In this document: positions 43,906-52,754 of the stretch, in pieces
Position numbering within the stretch: the stretch's first letter is position 1
How the letters are laid out: each line of letters begins with the position of its first letter
Source: Flavobacterium zhairuonense
GTDB lineage: Bacteria > Bacteroidota > Bacteroidia > Flavobacteriales > Flavobacteriaceae
Assembly: GCF_004352915.1 (NCBI RefSeq)
Contig: NZ_SJSY01000066.1
Coordinates: forward strand, 62,001-126,000
Direction of reading: 5' to 3'
DNA: 64,000 bases
Made by a program: the position numbers and the translations under genes
The notes under the pieces: generated by a model
What the model was told of the DNA's origin: nothing
The model's input: the letters and a program-made list of their open reading frames with translations, nothing else
Databases searched by the model: none

Positions 43906-44078
43906 GTTTCTCCATTTATATCTTCCTTAAATTCAAATTACAAAAAAAGCAATTTTTTGTCGAAATATTGCCGAATTTTTAGTATATTAGAGGTGAAATT
44001 AAAGTAATCGCAATCTCATAGTTTGAGAATTTGTAGCGCTAAATCAACTTTGTCAAAACATTTAAAACTTTAAATATC

Positions 44079-44513
44079 ATGACAGCTCACGTACACCACT
44101 TTCATCTTTATCTTTTCATTATGTTGTTCGTATCTGCTTCATTATGCGTTCTGGCAGTTATTCTAAAAATGAGAAATAAAAAGGGTCCGAAATTGCTTGA
44201 AAAAGAAAAATACAATTCGACCATGACCGAAAAAATGATCGAAGTAAAAGACACTGATTCAAATATTTTTAATATTTGGCCTTATGTAAGTAAACTTAAA
44301 TCTGCTAAAATTTTATCTACAAAAATTAAAGATCACGACTTGATTTATAAAATTTACAGAGATTCAACAAATAAGTTCGAACATATTCTACTGTCTACTG
44401 AAGACAAAAATAATTTTGTTACGATAATCGTTAATAAAAAAAGAAAAAAAACAATAGGATATTCTATACTTGATTCTAACAAAAGATATGATTTACAAAG
44501 CAATGTTGCTTAA
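44079..44513 (+). CDS. Unknown small membrane protein
   Basis: A 144-residue protein with a His-rich start (MTAHVHHFHLYLFIMLFVSA), one helix at about residues 10-30, and a charged cytosolic-looking domain with many Lys. Not recognised. ATG start. It stands alone between the terminator at 43862 and a long palindrome at 44580. A near -7 box CAACTTTG (44044-44051) differs by one base from the consensus. No neighbouring gene suggests a function. Confidence 0.6.
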   Translation: MTAHVHHFHLYLFIMLFVSASLCVLAVILKMRNKKGPKLLEKEKYNSTMTEKMIEVKDTDSNIFNIWPYVSKLKSAKILSTKIKDHDLIYKIYRDSTNKFEHILLSTEDKNNFVTIIVNKKRKKTIGYSILDSNKRYDLQSNVA

Positions 44514-44579
44514 AAATTATTTTGTCAGCAATACCCCAGCAGGGTAAAATATTTATAGAATATAAATAAGACAAACGAA

Positions 44580-44633
44580 AAAGCTCCAGCGGAGCGACAT
44601 ATTATAAAATATATGTCGCTCCGCTGGAGCTTT
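44580..44633. repeat. Perfect 23-bp inverted repeat
   Basis: AAAGCTCCAGCGGAGCGACA starts the left arm (44580-44602), with an exact complement at 44611-44633 and an 8-nt loop. It is more GC-rich than its surroundings. Flanking TATAAATATTT-type sequence occurs on both sides. It fits a dispersed palindromic element; it could also end the gene at 44079. Confidence 0.85.
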
Positions 44634-44729
44634 AATATTGTAGTCATCATTTTTGCTATAAATATTTCGCTTCTCCGAAGCTTACAAAAAGAAGTTATTC
44701 TGTTATTTCGACTATTTTCTTTAATCTTT

Positions 44730-45782
44730 TTATAAAAGTTGTTCTACAACTTTATCAACAACCTGTTGTGGTAAAATTGTCCTCATAGCATCTTCATAAC
44801 CTTCAACAACTTTATTTCCGTAAACAGAAGTCGGCAATTTTGGATATTGATTTCGGTCAGAAGTCAATGCGTTTTCCAGCGTTTGGTTAAATGGCAAAAA
44901 TCCTGCGTACGGATGTGTTGCGCCCCAAAGCGTAATCACTTTCACGCCAAGCATTGCCGCAATATGTGCGTTTCCAGAATCCATAGAAAGCATAACGTCC
45001 AGATTGCTGATCAACTTTAATTCCTGTTGAAATTTAATTTTTCCTGCCACATTTATGACATTTTTAAAAGGCTCTGAAAATGAATCTAAAATTTCAATTT
45101 CTTTTTTCCCACCTCCAAAAAGCAAAATGGTCTGATCTTTATTTTCTGCCAATTTTGCAATTACTTCCTGCATCAAATCCAAAGGATACACTTTAGAATC
45201 GTATTGGGCAAAAGGAGCGATCCCAATTAATTTTTGGTAATTTTCTCCAATTAAATCCGTGATTTCAGCACTTAAAATGGCTTTTTTTGGAAACTCTGGA
45301 TTATTTAAATCTACAGGAAAACCAAGTTCTTCAAATACTTTTGCGTGTCTTTCGAACATCGTCGGCAATTGTTTGAAAATCTTGTTTTCTGCTCTTGTCA
45401 GTTCCTTTTTTCCTTCTCTTCCTTTATCGACCGTTGCTCTTTTTTTTCCGCTTAAAGCGAAAAGCAAGCTCACAATTTTGGATCGCAAAACATTATGAAG
45501 ATCTGCAAAAGCGTCAATATTCAGCTTTTTCACATCTTTAAATAATCGCAAAAGCCCAAAAAAGCCTTTATGTCTTTCTTTTTCATCAAAAGCAAAAAAT
45601 TCCAGATTTGGAATTCCGTCAAAAAAAGGTTTGAAAAAAGGACGCGAAATAACCGTAAGTTTTATCTCCGGATACTGTTTTACAAAAGCGCGTAAAACAG
45701 GAACCGTCATGGCGACATCTCCCATTGCGGATAGTCTCATGACGGCTATATGTTTGATTTTGTTGCTAGACAACGCTGCCAA
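44730..45782 (-). CDS. Family 9 glycosyltransferase (heptosyltransferase-like)
   Basis: A 350-residue GT-B enzyme: HIAVMRLSAMGDVAMTVPVL at the N-terminus, GIAPFAQYDSKVYPLDLM in the centre and VMLSMDSGNAHIAAMLGVKVITLWG in the C-terminal half, the last being the ADP-heptose-binding region. It adds a sugar to LPS core or a similar glycolipid. The start is TTG at 45782; the next ATG would cut into the first strand. The DUF4254 gene ends 1 nt before it, so the pair is coupled. Confidence 0.88.
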   Translation of the reverse strand: MAALSSNKIKHIAVMRLSAMGDVAMTVPVLRAFVKQYPEIKLTVISRPFFKPFFDGIPNLEFFAFDEKERHKGFFGLLRLFKDVKKLNIDAFADLHNVLRSKIVSLLFALSGKKRATVDKGREGKKELTRAENKIFKQLPTMFERHAKVFEELGFPVDLNNPEFPKKAILSAEITDLIGENYQKLIGIAPFAQYDSKVYPLDLMQEVIAKLAENKDQTILLFGGGKKEIEILDSFSEPFKNVINVAGKIKFQQELKLISNLDVMLSMDSGNAHIAAMLGVKVITLWGATHPYAGFLPFNQTLENALTSDRNQYPKLPTSVYGNKVVEGYEDAMRTILPQQVVDKVVEQLL

Positions 45783-45783
45783 A

Positions 45784-46389
45784 TTATTTTTTATTTTGAT
45801 ACAAAACCGGGTTCAATTCATCATCATTGTACATTTTCATTTGTTTGTACACTTTCATGAATTTCTCTCCGTTTTCAATATCTGTCAATAATTCTTCAAT
45901 TGCTGTAGACAAATCTGTTCTTTGCTCTAAAAGTACGTTTAATTTTTCTTGACATTTATCTCTGTGCTCTTGTGTAGCTTCTGCACGTGTAGCTTCTTCG
46001 TGCATGTGATAAATTTTCAAAGCCAAAATAGACAATCTGTCAAATGCCCAAGCCGGGCTTTCAGAATTGATTTTTGCTCCGTCTTTTGCTTTTATATGGC
46101 TGTATTTTTGCAAAAAGTAGCTGTCAATATATTCCACCATATCAGTTCTTTCCTGATTTGAAGCATCAATTTTTCTTTTCAAAGTCAACGCTGCCACAGG
46201 ATCAATTTGTGGATCACGAATAATATCTTCATAATGCCATTGAACAGTGTCAATCCAATTTTTTAGATATAATAAATGCTCAAACTTATCTTTTGGATAA
46301 GGATTGCTAATTGGTTGATCAACATTATCAAATTGATGATAATCTTTGATACTTTGTTCGAAAACAGAATATGCTAATTTTGAAAACAT
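45784..46389 (-). CDS. DUF4254-like protein
   Basis: A 201-residue soluble, mostly helical protein with the start MFSKLAYSVFEQSIKDYH and an internal LKNWIDTVQWHYEDIIRDP, which match the DUF4254 family as I know it. The function is unknown; it lies directly before a GT9 gene in many Bacteroidota, so a link to glycan synthesis is likely by neighbourhood only. The ATG at 46389 is preferred over a GTG at 46410, because the -7 box covers that region. Confidence 0.78.
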   Translation of the reverse strand: MFSKLAYSVFEQSIKDYHQFDNVDQPISNPYPKDKFEHLLYLKNWIDTVQWHYEDIIRDPQIDPVAALTLKRKIDASNQERTDMVEYIDSYFLQKYSHIKAKDGAKINSESPAWAFDRLSILALKIYHMHEEATRAEATQEHRDKCQEKLNVLLEQRTDLSTAIEELLTDIENGEKFMKVYKQMKMYNDDELNPVLYQNKK

Positions 46390-46409
46390 GTCTTTAATTA
46401 TTAGAGACA

Positions 46410-46417
46410 CAAAGATA
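46410..46417 (-). promoter_or_regulatory. -7 box for the DUF4254-GT9 unit
   Basis: Minus strand TATCTTTG, a full TAnnTTTG match, 20 nt before the ATG at 46389. Confidence 0.55.
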
Positions 46418-46501
46418 CTTTTTATACTTTTATAGTGTGAAAAAAACCATTATTTTTTCATTTTTGTATTAAAAACAATCAAATAATTTTAAAAATTAGA
46501 T

Positions 46502-47155
46502 ATGAAAATTCATTATATATCTGAAAACAACAGCGTTTTAAATCATTTTTTAGGCCAAATAAGAAATGTAAATATTCAAAACGACAGCATGCGTTTTCGA
46601 AGAAATATTGAACGAATTGGCGAAATTATGGCATATGAACTGAGCAAAATTTTGCCTTATAAAAATGTCGAAATTCAAACACCACTTGGTATTAAAAAAA
46701 CAACTGAAATTGCATCTGATATTGTTTTATGTCCAATTTTAAGAGCGGGATTGCCACTTCATAATGGCTTTTTGAATTACTTTGATCATGCCGAAAACAG
46801 CTTTGTCTCAGCCTGCAGATTTCATCCAAATAATGATGATGAATTTGAAATTCGAGTTGAATATCAAGCGATTTCAAACTTAAATAATAAAACAGTCTTA
46901 TTGCTTGATCCAATGTTGGCAACGGGTCAATCGATTGTAGCAGTTCATAAAAAACTAATGGAAAATGCTACTCCAGCAGAATTTCATATTGTAGTGGTTA
47001 TTGCCGCTCCCGAAGGAATTGCTCATTTAGAAAAAAATCTGCCTGAAAACTGCCACTTATGGGTAGCTTCTCTAGATGAAAAACTTAATGAGAAAAACTA
47101 CATTGTTCCTGGACTTGGCGATGCTGGTGACCTTGCTTACGGAAGCAAATTATAA
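46502..47155 (+). CDS. upp: Uracil phosphoribosyltransferase
   Basis: Converts uracil plus PRPP to UMP for pyrimidine salvage. CPILRAGLPLHNGF, VLLLDPMLATGQS (PRPP-binding loop) and VPGLGDAGDLAYG (uracil-binding loop at the C-terminus) are diagnostic. 217 residues, ATG start. Its stop overlaps the end of the DUF6427-like gene on the opposite strand by 6 nt (tail to tail). Confidence 0.95.
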   Translation: MKIHYISENNSVLNHFLGQIRNVNIQNDSMRFRRNIERIGEIMAYELSKILPYKNVEIQTPLGIKKTTEIASDIVLCPILRAGLPLHNGFLNYFDHAENSFVSACRFHPNNDDEFEIRVEYQAISNLNNKTVLLLDPMLATGQSIVAVHKKLMENATPAEFHIVVVIAAPEGIAHLEKNLPENCHLWVASLDEKLNEKNYIVPGLGDAGDLAYGSKL

Positions 47156-48079
47156 TTGAGAGAAAAAAGTAAATAAACTGCAGCAAATAAGCACGTAAAA
47201 AACAATTTCGTTATTTAATTTTTGTTGCATATATTCTACATGACTAGACGCCATAATTGTCAACGGCGTAATGCTGAACAACAGTAAATCATTGCTTTTA
47301 TTTGGTGAAAGAATAAAAACGAAAGCAGCTATGAAAAAACAAGCCACAACTTTTTTATAAGAAGAATGTACAATTTGTGGTCTGTTTGATAATGTTGACA
47401 ACATCGAAACTAAAAAGAAAAGCGCAACAGCAACATAAATTGAAAGCGCTCCGTTTTCGTAATTGTTTTTGAAATAATCTATATTCAAGTCGATTACGGC
47501 TCTTTTTTCAAAAAATGCAATGGCATCAAAATGAAATACCAACGATACTAATAAAAAGATCAAAGAAACTGCTAAAAGCGCCACAAACGGCAAAACCCAG
47601 TTACGATAATCGCGCGAAACGTGAAAAATAATCGATATAAAAACTAAAATCAGGAAAAGAATACACCAAAATTGAAATAAAGAAGCTACTAAAATCCAAA
47701 AAGAGGCATCAAATATCTTTTCTTTTGAAGCTTTTAAGGATTGCAACGAAATTAATCTACGAAGTGCTAGCAACAGAAAAAAATTGGCATAAATTACATT
47801 CGAATCGTTAAATATGGTGGGGAAAAACAATATAAACAATAAGTAGAAAAATATCGAATATCCGTTGTCTTTACTGAGCCCATTCTTTTTTACGATAAAA
47901 TTAACCAAGAAAAAAGAAGCCAAAATAAAGCACAACAAACTTACTTTTTGAAATGCTAAAAAAGGCGCCGTTATCCAAGATGGCTCTTGAATTTGAAACA
48001 GAAAAAAGAAAACTAGTATTAAAATTACGACCAAAGAATAATTTAATGGTGTAGATTTTTTAAAAACACTTGTTATCAT
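47150..48079 (-). CDS. DUF6427-like membrane protein
   Basis: A 309-residue protein with about nine hydrophobic helices and short loops (for example YSLVVILILVFFFLFQI at the N-terminus). It matches by position and sequence a Flavobacteriia family I recall as DUF6427. No catalytic residues are recognisable. Its end overlaps upp by 6 nt. ATG start at 48079. A plus-strand TACTTTTG at 48092-48099 may belong to the divergent small gene at 48221. Confidence 0.7.
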   Translation of the reverse strand: MITSVFKKSTPLNYSLVVILILVFFFLFQIQEPSWITAPFLAFQKVSLLCFILASFFLVNFIVKKNGLSKDNGYSIFFYLLFILFFPTIFNDSNVIYANFFLLLALRRLISLQSLKASKEKIFDASFWILVASLFQFWCILFLILVFISIIFHVSRDYRNWVLPFVALLAVSLIFLLVSLVFHFDAIAFFEKRAVIDLNIDYFKNNYENGALSIYVAVALFFLVSMLSTLSNRPQIVHSSYKKVVACFFIAAFVFILSPNKSNDLLLFSITPLTIMASSHVEYMQQKLNNEIVFYVLICCSLFTFFSQL

Positions 48080-48220
48080 AAGGATATTTTATACTTTTGT
48101 GATTGTAAAGATAATACTTGTTTAAAATGAAAAACCGAACAAGTTGAAAAAAGATTCTATTAAATGAATTTTGTCTTCAAAGCATTACACAACAATAAAT
48201 AACATATAATTTTTAAAATT

Positions 48221-48451
48221 ATGACAGCTTTTTTTGAAGGAATTCAATACCTATTCGTTAACATTTTGTTTGCTCCTCTTGATTTTTTACGTCATTTGGA
48301 ACTAATTACGTGGTTTGGCGCAAACACTATTAACTGGATTTTTATGATCATCTGCGCATGTGCAATCGTTTATTGGATTAAACAATTACGCATTTTTGAT
48401 GACGCTGGAACAGAAAACCAAGATACAACGGCTCATTCATTTTTAAAATAA
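48221..48451 (+). CDS. Small DUF6341-like membrane protein
   Basis: A 76-residue protein with two hydrophobic segments (EGIQYLFVNILFAPLDFLRH and FGANTINWIFMIICACAIVYW). It resembles a family known to me as DUF6341 that lies beside upp and purD in flavobacteria. It is divergently placed from the DUF6427-like gene, 141 nt away. ATG start. Function unknown; its conservation in place suggests that it is real and not a chance frame. Confidence 0.72.
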   Translation: MTAFFEGIQYLFVNILFAPLDFLRHLELITWFGANTINWIFMIICACAIVYWIKQLRIFDDAGTENQDTTAHSFLK

Positions 48452-48494
48452 AAAACCAAACCCTTTAATTAAAAAGGGCTTGCAAATTTATTTT

Positions 48495-49769
48495 TTAGAT
48501 TAAATCGAAACCGATATCTTTTCTAAAATACATCTTATCAAAGCTTAGTTTATCTATGTTTTGGTAAGATTTTTTTATGGCCTCTTGGAAATTGTCTCCG
48601 TAAGATGTCACTGCAATTACACGTCCTCCATTAGTAACGACATTTTCGCCATCTAATTTTGTTCCCGCGTGAAAAACTATCGAATCTGTAACATTTTCTA
48701 ATCCAGAAATTACTTTTCCCTTTTCGAAATCTTCAGGATATCCTCCAGAAACAACCATAACAGTTGTTGCGCTTCTTGGATCTACTTCTAAATTAAAGTC
48801 TCCTAATTTCTGATCTGCAACAGATAAAAATAATTCAACTAGATCTGATTTTAATCTCGGAACCACAACTTCAGTTTCAGGATCTCCCATTCTTACGTTA
48901 TATTCAATAACGATTGGTTCGTTTTTAACATTGATTAAACCAATAAAAACAAAACCTTTATATTCGATTCCGTCTTTTTGGAAACCTTCGATTGTTGGTT
49001 TTACAATACGAGTTTCGATTTTTTCCATCAAAACAGCATCAACATAAGGCACTGGAGAAACTGCTCCCATTCCGCCTGTATTTAAACCTGTATCGCCTTC
49101 TCCAATTCGTTTGTAATCTTTTGCAGTTGGAAGAATTTTATAGCTTTTTCCGTCTGTTAAAACAAAACAGCTTAATTCGATTCCGTCAAGGAATTCTTCA
49201 ATAACCACTTTTGCACTTGCTGTTCCAAATTTTGCGTGAACCAGCATATTGCGTAATTCCGTTTTTGCTTCTTCAAGATCCTGAATAATCAAAACACCTT
49301 TTCCTGCTGCTAAACCGTCTGCTTTTAAAACGTATGGAGGTTGTAGTGTTTCAAGAAACTTACATCCTTCTTCAACTGTTTCGGCAGTGAAACTGTCATA
49401 AGCTGCTGTTGGAATATTATGTTTCATCAAGAATTCTTTTGCAAATTCTTTACTTCCTTCTAATTGAGCACCCAATTTTGATGGCCCAATAACCGGAATA
49501 TTTTTTAAACTTTCGTCGTTTTTAAAATAATCGTAAATACCCTTTACCAATGGATCTTCAGGTCCTACAACTACTAAACTTATATTTTCTTTAAGAACTA
49601 ATGCTTTTACAGCTTCAAAATCGGTTGCAGAAATTGCAACGTTTTCAGCGATTGCAGCTGTTCCTGCATTTCCAGGTACTACAAAAAGTTTTTCGCAAAG
49701 CGGACTCTGAGTCATTTTCCATGCAAAAGCATGCTCTCTTCCGCCTGATCCCAATAATAAAATTGTCAT
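48495..49769 (-). CDS. purD: Phosphoribosylamine-glycine ligase
   Basis: Second step of purine synthesis: ATP-dependent joining of glycine to phosphoribosylamine. MTILLLGSGGREHAFAWKM at the N-terminus, the ATP-grasp core PPYVLKADGLAAGKGVLI, and IEYNVRMGDPETEVVVPRL at the metal site are typical. 424 residues, ATG start at 49769. Its own promoter is at 49795. It converges with the small gene at 48221; a weak CCCTTT/AAAGGG hairpin lies between them at 48461-48478. Confidence 0.96.
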   Translation of the reverse strand: MTILLLGSGGREHAFAWKMTQSPLCEKLFVVPGNAGTAAIAENVAISATDFEAVKALVLKENISLVVVGPEDPLVKGIYDYFKNDESLKNIPVIGPSKLGAQLEGSKEFAKEFLMKHNIPTAAYDSFTAETVEEGCKFLETLQPPYVLKADGLAAGKGVLIIQDLEEAKTELRNMLVHAKFGTASAKVVIEEFLDGIELSCFVLTDGKSYKILPTAKDYKRIGEGDTGLNTGGMGAVSPVPYVDAVLMEKIETRIVKPTIEGFQKDGIEYKGFVFIGLINVKNEPIVIEYNVRMGDPETEVVVPRLKSDLVELFLSVADQKLGDFNLEVDPRSATTVMVVSGGYPEDFEKGKVISGLENVTDSIVFHAGTKLDGENVVTNGGRVIAVTSYGDNFQEAIKKSYQNIDKLSFDKMYFRKDIGFDLI

Positions 49770-49794
49770 GGTGTTGTTGTATTTAGTTGTGGTG

Positions 49795-49802
49795 CAAAAA
49801 TA
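49795..49802 (-). promoter_or_regulatory. -7 box for purD
   Basis: Minus strand TATTTTTG, a full TAnnTTTG match, 25 nt before the purD ATG. Confidence 0.5.
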
Positions 49803-49877
49803 CTTGCTTTTGCACGGAAAAAATAATTAAATCTTCAAAAAATTGTTGGTTCTACCCTGTTAGTAATTCGTAAACGT

Positions 49878-49885
49878 TATTTTTG
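49878..49885 (+). promoter_or_regulatory. -7 box for the CapK-like gene
   Basis: TATTTTTG on plus, full match, 19 nt before the ATG at 49905; divergent from the purD promoter. Confidence 0.5.
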
Positions 49886-49904
49886 ACGAAAATTATTCTG
49901 AAAA

Positions 49905-51215
49905 ATGATTCGCCTTTTTGATATTTCGCTTCAATTAAATGGTTTTCCGATAAAGAAAGCCAAAGCCGAATTGGATAAAATTGTTCATTTTTCAGAAGAT
50001 GAATATGCTTCATTTCTTGAAAGCAAAAAGAAAGAGATTGTTGATTTTCATCTTAAAAACAATCCTTTTTATGCAGAATTAGCTGGAAATGCAACAGCTG
50101 AAAATTGGGAAAATCTTCCGATTTTAAATAAACAAAATCTTCAAAAACCGCTCGAAGAAAGGCTCTCAAAAGACTATTCTAAAAAAAGTGTTTACCTCAA
50201 CAAAACGTCTGGTTCAAGCGGAACGCCTTTTGTTTTTGCAAAAGATAAATATTCTCATGCTTTAACCTGGGCTTCCAATATTATGCGTTTTGGCTGGTTC
50301 GGAATTGATTTTAATCATTCGTATCAGGCACGTTTTTATGGAATTCCAATGTATTTTATTGGGTATCGAAAAGAGCGTTTCAAAGATTTTCTGACGCATC
50401 GTTTTCGTTTTCCTGTTTTTGATTTATCTGATGAAGTTTTGGAAAAATTTCTGAAGAAATTCAGAACAAAAAAATTCGATTATATCAATGGTTATACGAG
50501 CTCGATTGTACTATTTGCTAAGTTTTTAGAACAGAAAAATATCATTTTAAAAGAAATTTGTCCAACGCTAAGAGCTTGTTTTGTTACTTCGGAAATGCTT
50601 TTTGAAACAGATAAAAAACTGCTGGAAAAGCAATTCGGAATTCCGATTATCAGTGAATATGGCGCTTCCGAATTGGATTTAATTGCTTTTGAAAATCCGC
50701 AAGGCGAATGGCAGGTAAATGCAGAAACACTTTTTGTCGAGATTTTAGATGAAAATAATAATTCTGTTCCACATGGAACAGAAGGAAAAATTGTGATTAC
50801 TTCTTTATTCAACAAAGCAAATCCTTTTATCAGATATGAAATTGGCGACATTGGAATTTTAGACGAAAAAAGCACACCTCAAAAACCAATTCTTAAAAAA
50901 TTAATTGGAAGAACAAACGACGTTGCAATTCTTCCAAGTGGGAAAAAATCGCCAGGTTTGACATTTTATTATGTAACCAAAAGCATAATAGAAGACGATG
51001 GAAACGTAAAAGAATTTATCATTAAACAGACCAAAATAGATACTTTTGAAATTGAATATGTCGCCGAAAAAGGATTAACAAAAGAACAAATTCAAAGTAT
51101 AAGAGAGGCAATTTCCACATATTTGGAACCTGATTTAAATTTTACTTTTACCCGAAGAATTGCTTTAGAAAGAACCAATCGCGGAAAACTAAAACAGTTT
51201 AAATCTTATTTATAA
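49905..51215 (+). CDS. CapK/PaaK-like adenylate-forming enzyme
   Basis: A 436-residue ANL-superfamily protein: NKTSGSSGTPFVFAKDK (TSGSSGTP 101-108) is the phosphate loop, ISEYGASELDLIAFE the A5 motif, and RYEIGDIGIL the ribose-binding Asp. It is a CapK-type protein, a branch often encoded in polysaccharide loci, where its role is debated (activation of an acyl or amino acid side group). It faces the glycosyltransferase cluster that follows. Divergent from purD with its own promoter. Distinct in sequence from the other PaaK-like gene at 8870. Confidence 0.82.
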   Translation: MIRLFDISLQLNGFPIKKAKAELDKIVHFSEDEYASFLESKKKEIVDFHLKNNPFYAELAGNATAENWENLPILNKQNLQKPLEERLSKDYSKKSVYLNKTSGSSGTPFVFAKDKYSHALTWASNIMRFGWFGIDFNHSYQARFYGIPMYFIGYRKERFKDFLTHRFRFPVFDLSDEVLEKFLKKFRTKKFDYINGYTSSIVLFAKFLEQKNIILKEICPTLRACFVTSEMLFETDKKLLEKQFGIPIISEYGASELDLIAFENPQGEWQVNAETLFVEILDENNNSVPHGTEGKIVITSLFNKANPFIRYEIGDIGILDEKSTPQKPILKKLIGRTNDVAILPSGKKSPGLTFYYVTKSIIEDDGNVKEFIIKQTKIDTFEIEYVAEKGLTKEQIQSIREAISTYLEPDLNFTFTRRIALERTNRGKLKQFKSYL

Positions 51216-51257
51216 ATATAAATAAAATCTTACATTTGTTTTTATAATTAAAAACTT

Positions 51258-51785
51258 ATGGAAGATCAATCTATACTTTCTGAAGAAACAATTTCTAATA
51301 AAATATATTTTATCCGCGGTCAAAAAGTGATGCTTGATCGTGATTTGGCTTTGCTTTATGGTGCTGAAACAAAGCGATTAAAAGAACAAGTAAAAAGGAA
51401 TTTAAACCGCTTCCCGAAAGACTTTATGTTTGAACTTACCAAAACAGAATTTGAAAATTGGAGGTCGCAATTTGCGACCTCCAATTCAGAAAAGATGAGT
51501 TTACGGTATGCACCAATGGCTTTTACTGAACATGGTGTTATGATGCTTTCAAGCATTTTAAAAAGCGACAAAGCAATTCAAACCAATATTCAAATCATGC
51601 GCATTTTCACGAAAGTGAGACAAATGCTTTTGGATACAACAGAAATTAAAGTTGATATTTTGCAGATTCAAAAGAAGTTAGAAAATCACGATAAAAATAT
51701 TGAGCTAGTATTTTCTTATTTAGATGAATTGACTGAAAAGAAAGAAAATGAATCTGAAAGAGTAAAGATTGGCTATAAAAAATAA
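51258..51785 (+). CDS. ORF6N-domain DNA-binding protein
   Basis: A 175-residue protein with the ORF6N domain at about residues 10-105: TISNKIYFIRGQKVMLDRDLALLY, then NRFPKDFMFELTKTEFEN and SQFATSN, followed by MAFTEHGVMMLSSIL. The C-terminus is a coiled coil. ORF6N proteins are common in phages and Bacteroidota chromosomes and are thought to bind DNA. Residues 67-77 are encoded by a palindrome that also occurs three times downstream. It lies 42 nt after the CapK-like gene. No phage genes are nearby. ATG start. Confidence 0.85.
   Translation: MEDQSILSEETISNKIYFIRGQKVMLDRDLALLYGAETKRLKEQVKRNLNRFPKDFMFELTKTEFENWRSQFATSNSEKMSLRYAPMAFTEHGVMMLSSILKSDKAIQTNIQIMRIFTKVRQMLLDTTEIKVDILQIQKKLENHDKNIELVFSYLDELTEKKENESERVKIGYKK
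51456..51486. repeat. 31-bp palindrome inside the ORF6N gene
   Basis: Arms of 15 bp (51456-51470 and 51472-51486) around one central T; core TTGGAGGTCGCAA. It codes for the NWRSQFATSN part of the protein, a segment conserved in the family. Confidence 0.9.
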
Positions 51786-51790
51786 CTCTT

Positions 51791-51909
51791 TAAGGTCACA
51801 GATTGTGACCTTAGAAATCGAAACGTATTATTAAAAAAAATTGGAGGTCACAAATTGTGATCTCCAATTCTAAGCGAAATTCTTCAAGGTCGCAAATTGC
51901 GACCTTGAA
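51791..51909. repeat. Three GGTCRCAA palindromes behind the ORF6N gene
   Basis: Inverted repeats at 51791-51813 (TAAGGTCACA), 51841-51867 (TTGGAGGTCACAA, one G-U pair) and 51883-51909 (TTCAAGGTCGCAA). All share GGTC(A/G)CA with the in-gene copy and have short centres. They fill the gap to the GT2 gene. Confidence 0.9.
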
Positions 51910-51915
51910 AAAACA

Positions 51916-52683
51916 TTAAACTTTCTTTATATACTTTGATTTGATTATCAATTGAGTAAACAAAAACCTCATCATTAACAAAACAGAATAAACAAGATTA
52001 TATCCATGAAATTCTCTGTAAACACCAAAGTTGTGTTTTATCAATTTAAATTTTGAAGAAGAAACAGAATCTTTTCTAATTCTGTAAAATGCCAAAGGTT
52101 CTGGAATTGGTTTGGCTACTTTAATTTGTTTTACGATTGTAAGCCATATTCTCCAATCTTGACGTTTTTGAGAAGTTTCAAGAATAATTTTCCCGAAATA
52201 ATCTGCATCATAAATGGCGGTTAAATTACCAACATAATTACAGAAAAACAATTCATTATAAGTTAACGGATTTGGCGATTCAACTCTTCTATTTAAATCA
52301 TTTCCTTCTTCATCAATTGAATCATAAAAACTAAAAGTAAAATGCAAATTATTCGTTTTTAAAAACTCAATTTGCTTTTCTAATTTCTCAGGAAACCATA
52401 AATCATCTGCATCTAAATAGGCGATATATTTTCCTGTAGCTTTTTCTAAAGCGGTGTTTCTTGCAAAACCATTTCCACGATTTTTCGGTGATTTAAATAG
52501 TTTTATTCGGCTGTCTTTTTGAGCAAATACTTCAATAATTGCAACCGTTTTATCTGTTGATGCATCATCGGCCAAAATCATTTCCCAGTTTGCATAGGTT
52601 TGATTTTGAACTGATTCAATTGTTAATCGAATGAACTTTTCAGTATTATATGTTGGTACAATAATAGAAACTAATTCGCTCAT
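51916..52683 (-). CDS. Family 2 glycosyltransferase
   Basis: A 255-residue GT-A enzyme: SELVSIIVPTYNTEKFIRLT, ILADDASTDKT (nucleotide-binding Asp), YIAYLDADDLWFPEKL (DxD metal site). The start is set at the ATG at 52683, directly before MSELVS; the longer frame adds a Cys-rich stretch with no family match. It lies 71 nt after the epimerase-like gene on the same strand. The acceptor is a surface polysaccharide unit (inference from the locus). Confidence 0.88.
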   Translation of the reverse strand: MSELVSIIVPTYNTEKFIRLTIESVQNQTYANWEMILADDASTDKTVAIIEVFAQKDSRIKLFKSPKNRGNGFARNTALEKATGKYIAYLDADDLWFPEKLEKQIEFLKTNNLHFTFSFYDSIDEEGNDLNRRVESPNPLTYNELFFCNYVGNLTAIYDADYFGKIILETSQKRQDWRIWLTIVKQIKVAKPIPEPLAFYRIRKDSVSSSKFKLIKHNFGVYREFHGYNLVYSVLLMMRFLFTQLIIKSKYIKKV

Positions 52684-52754
52684 TGATGCTGATTGTTTTG
52701 GAGTTTGATTATAAAAACAGCCCGAATTCAATTAAATTCGAGCTGTGTGAAGTA

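Noticed and set aside
51258..51785. Prophage remnant
   Set aside because: The ORF6N gene stands alone with no other phage genes; such genes are common in Bacteroidota chromosomes.
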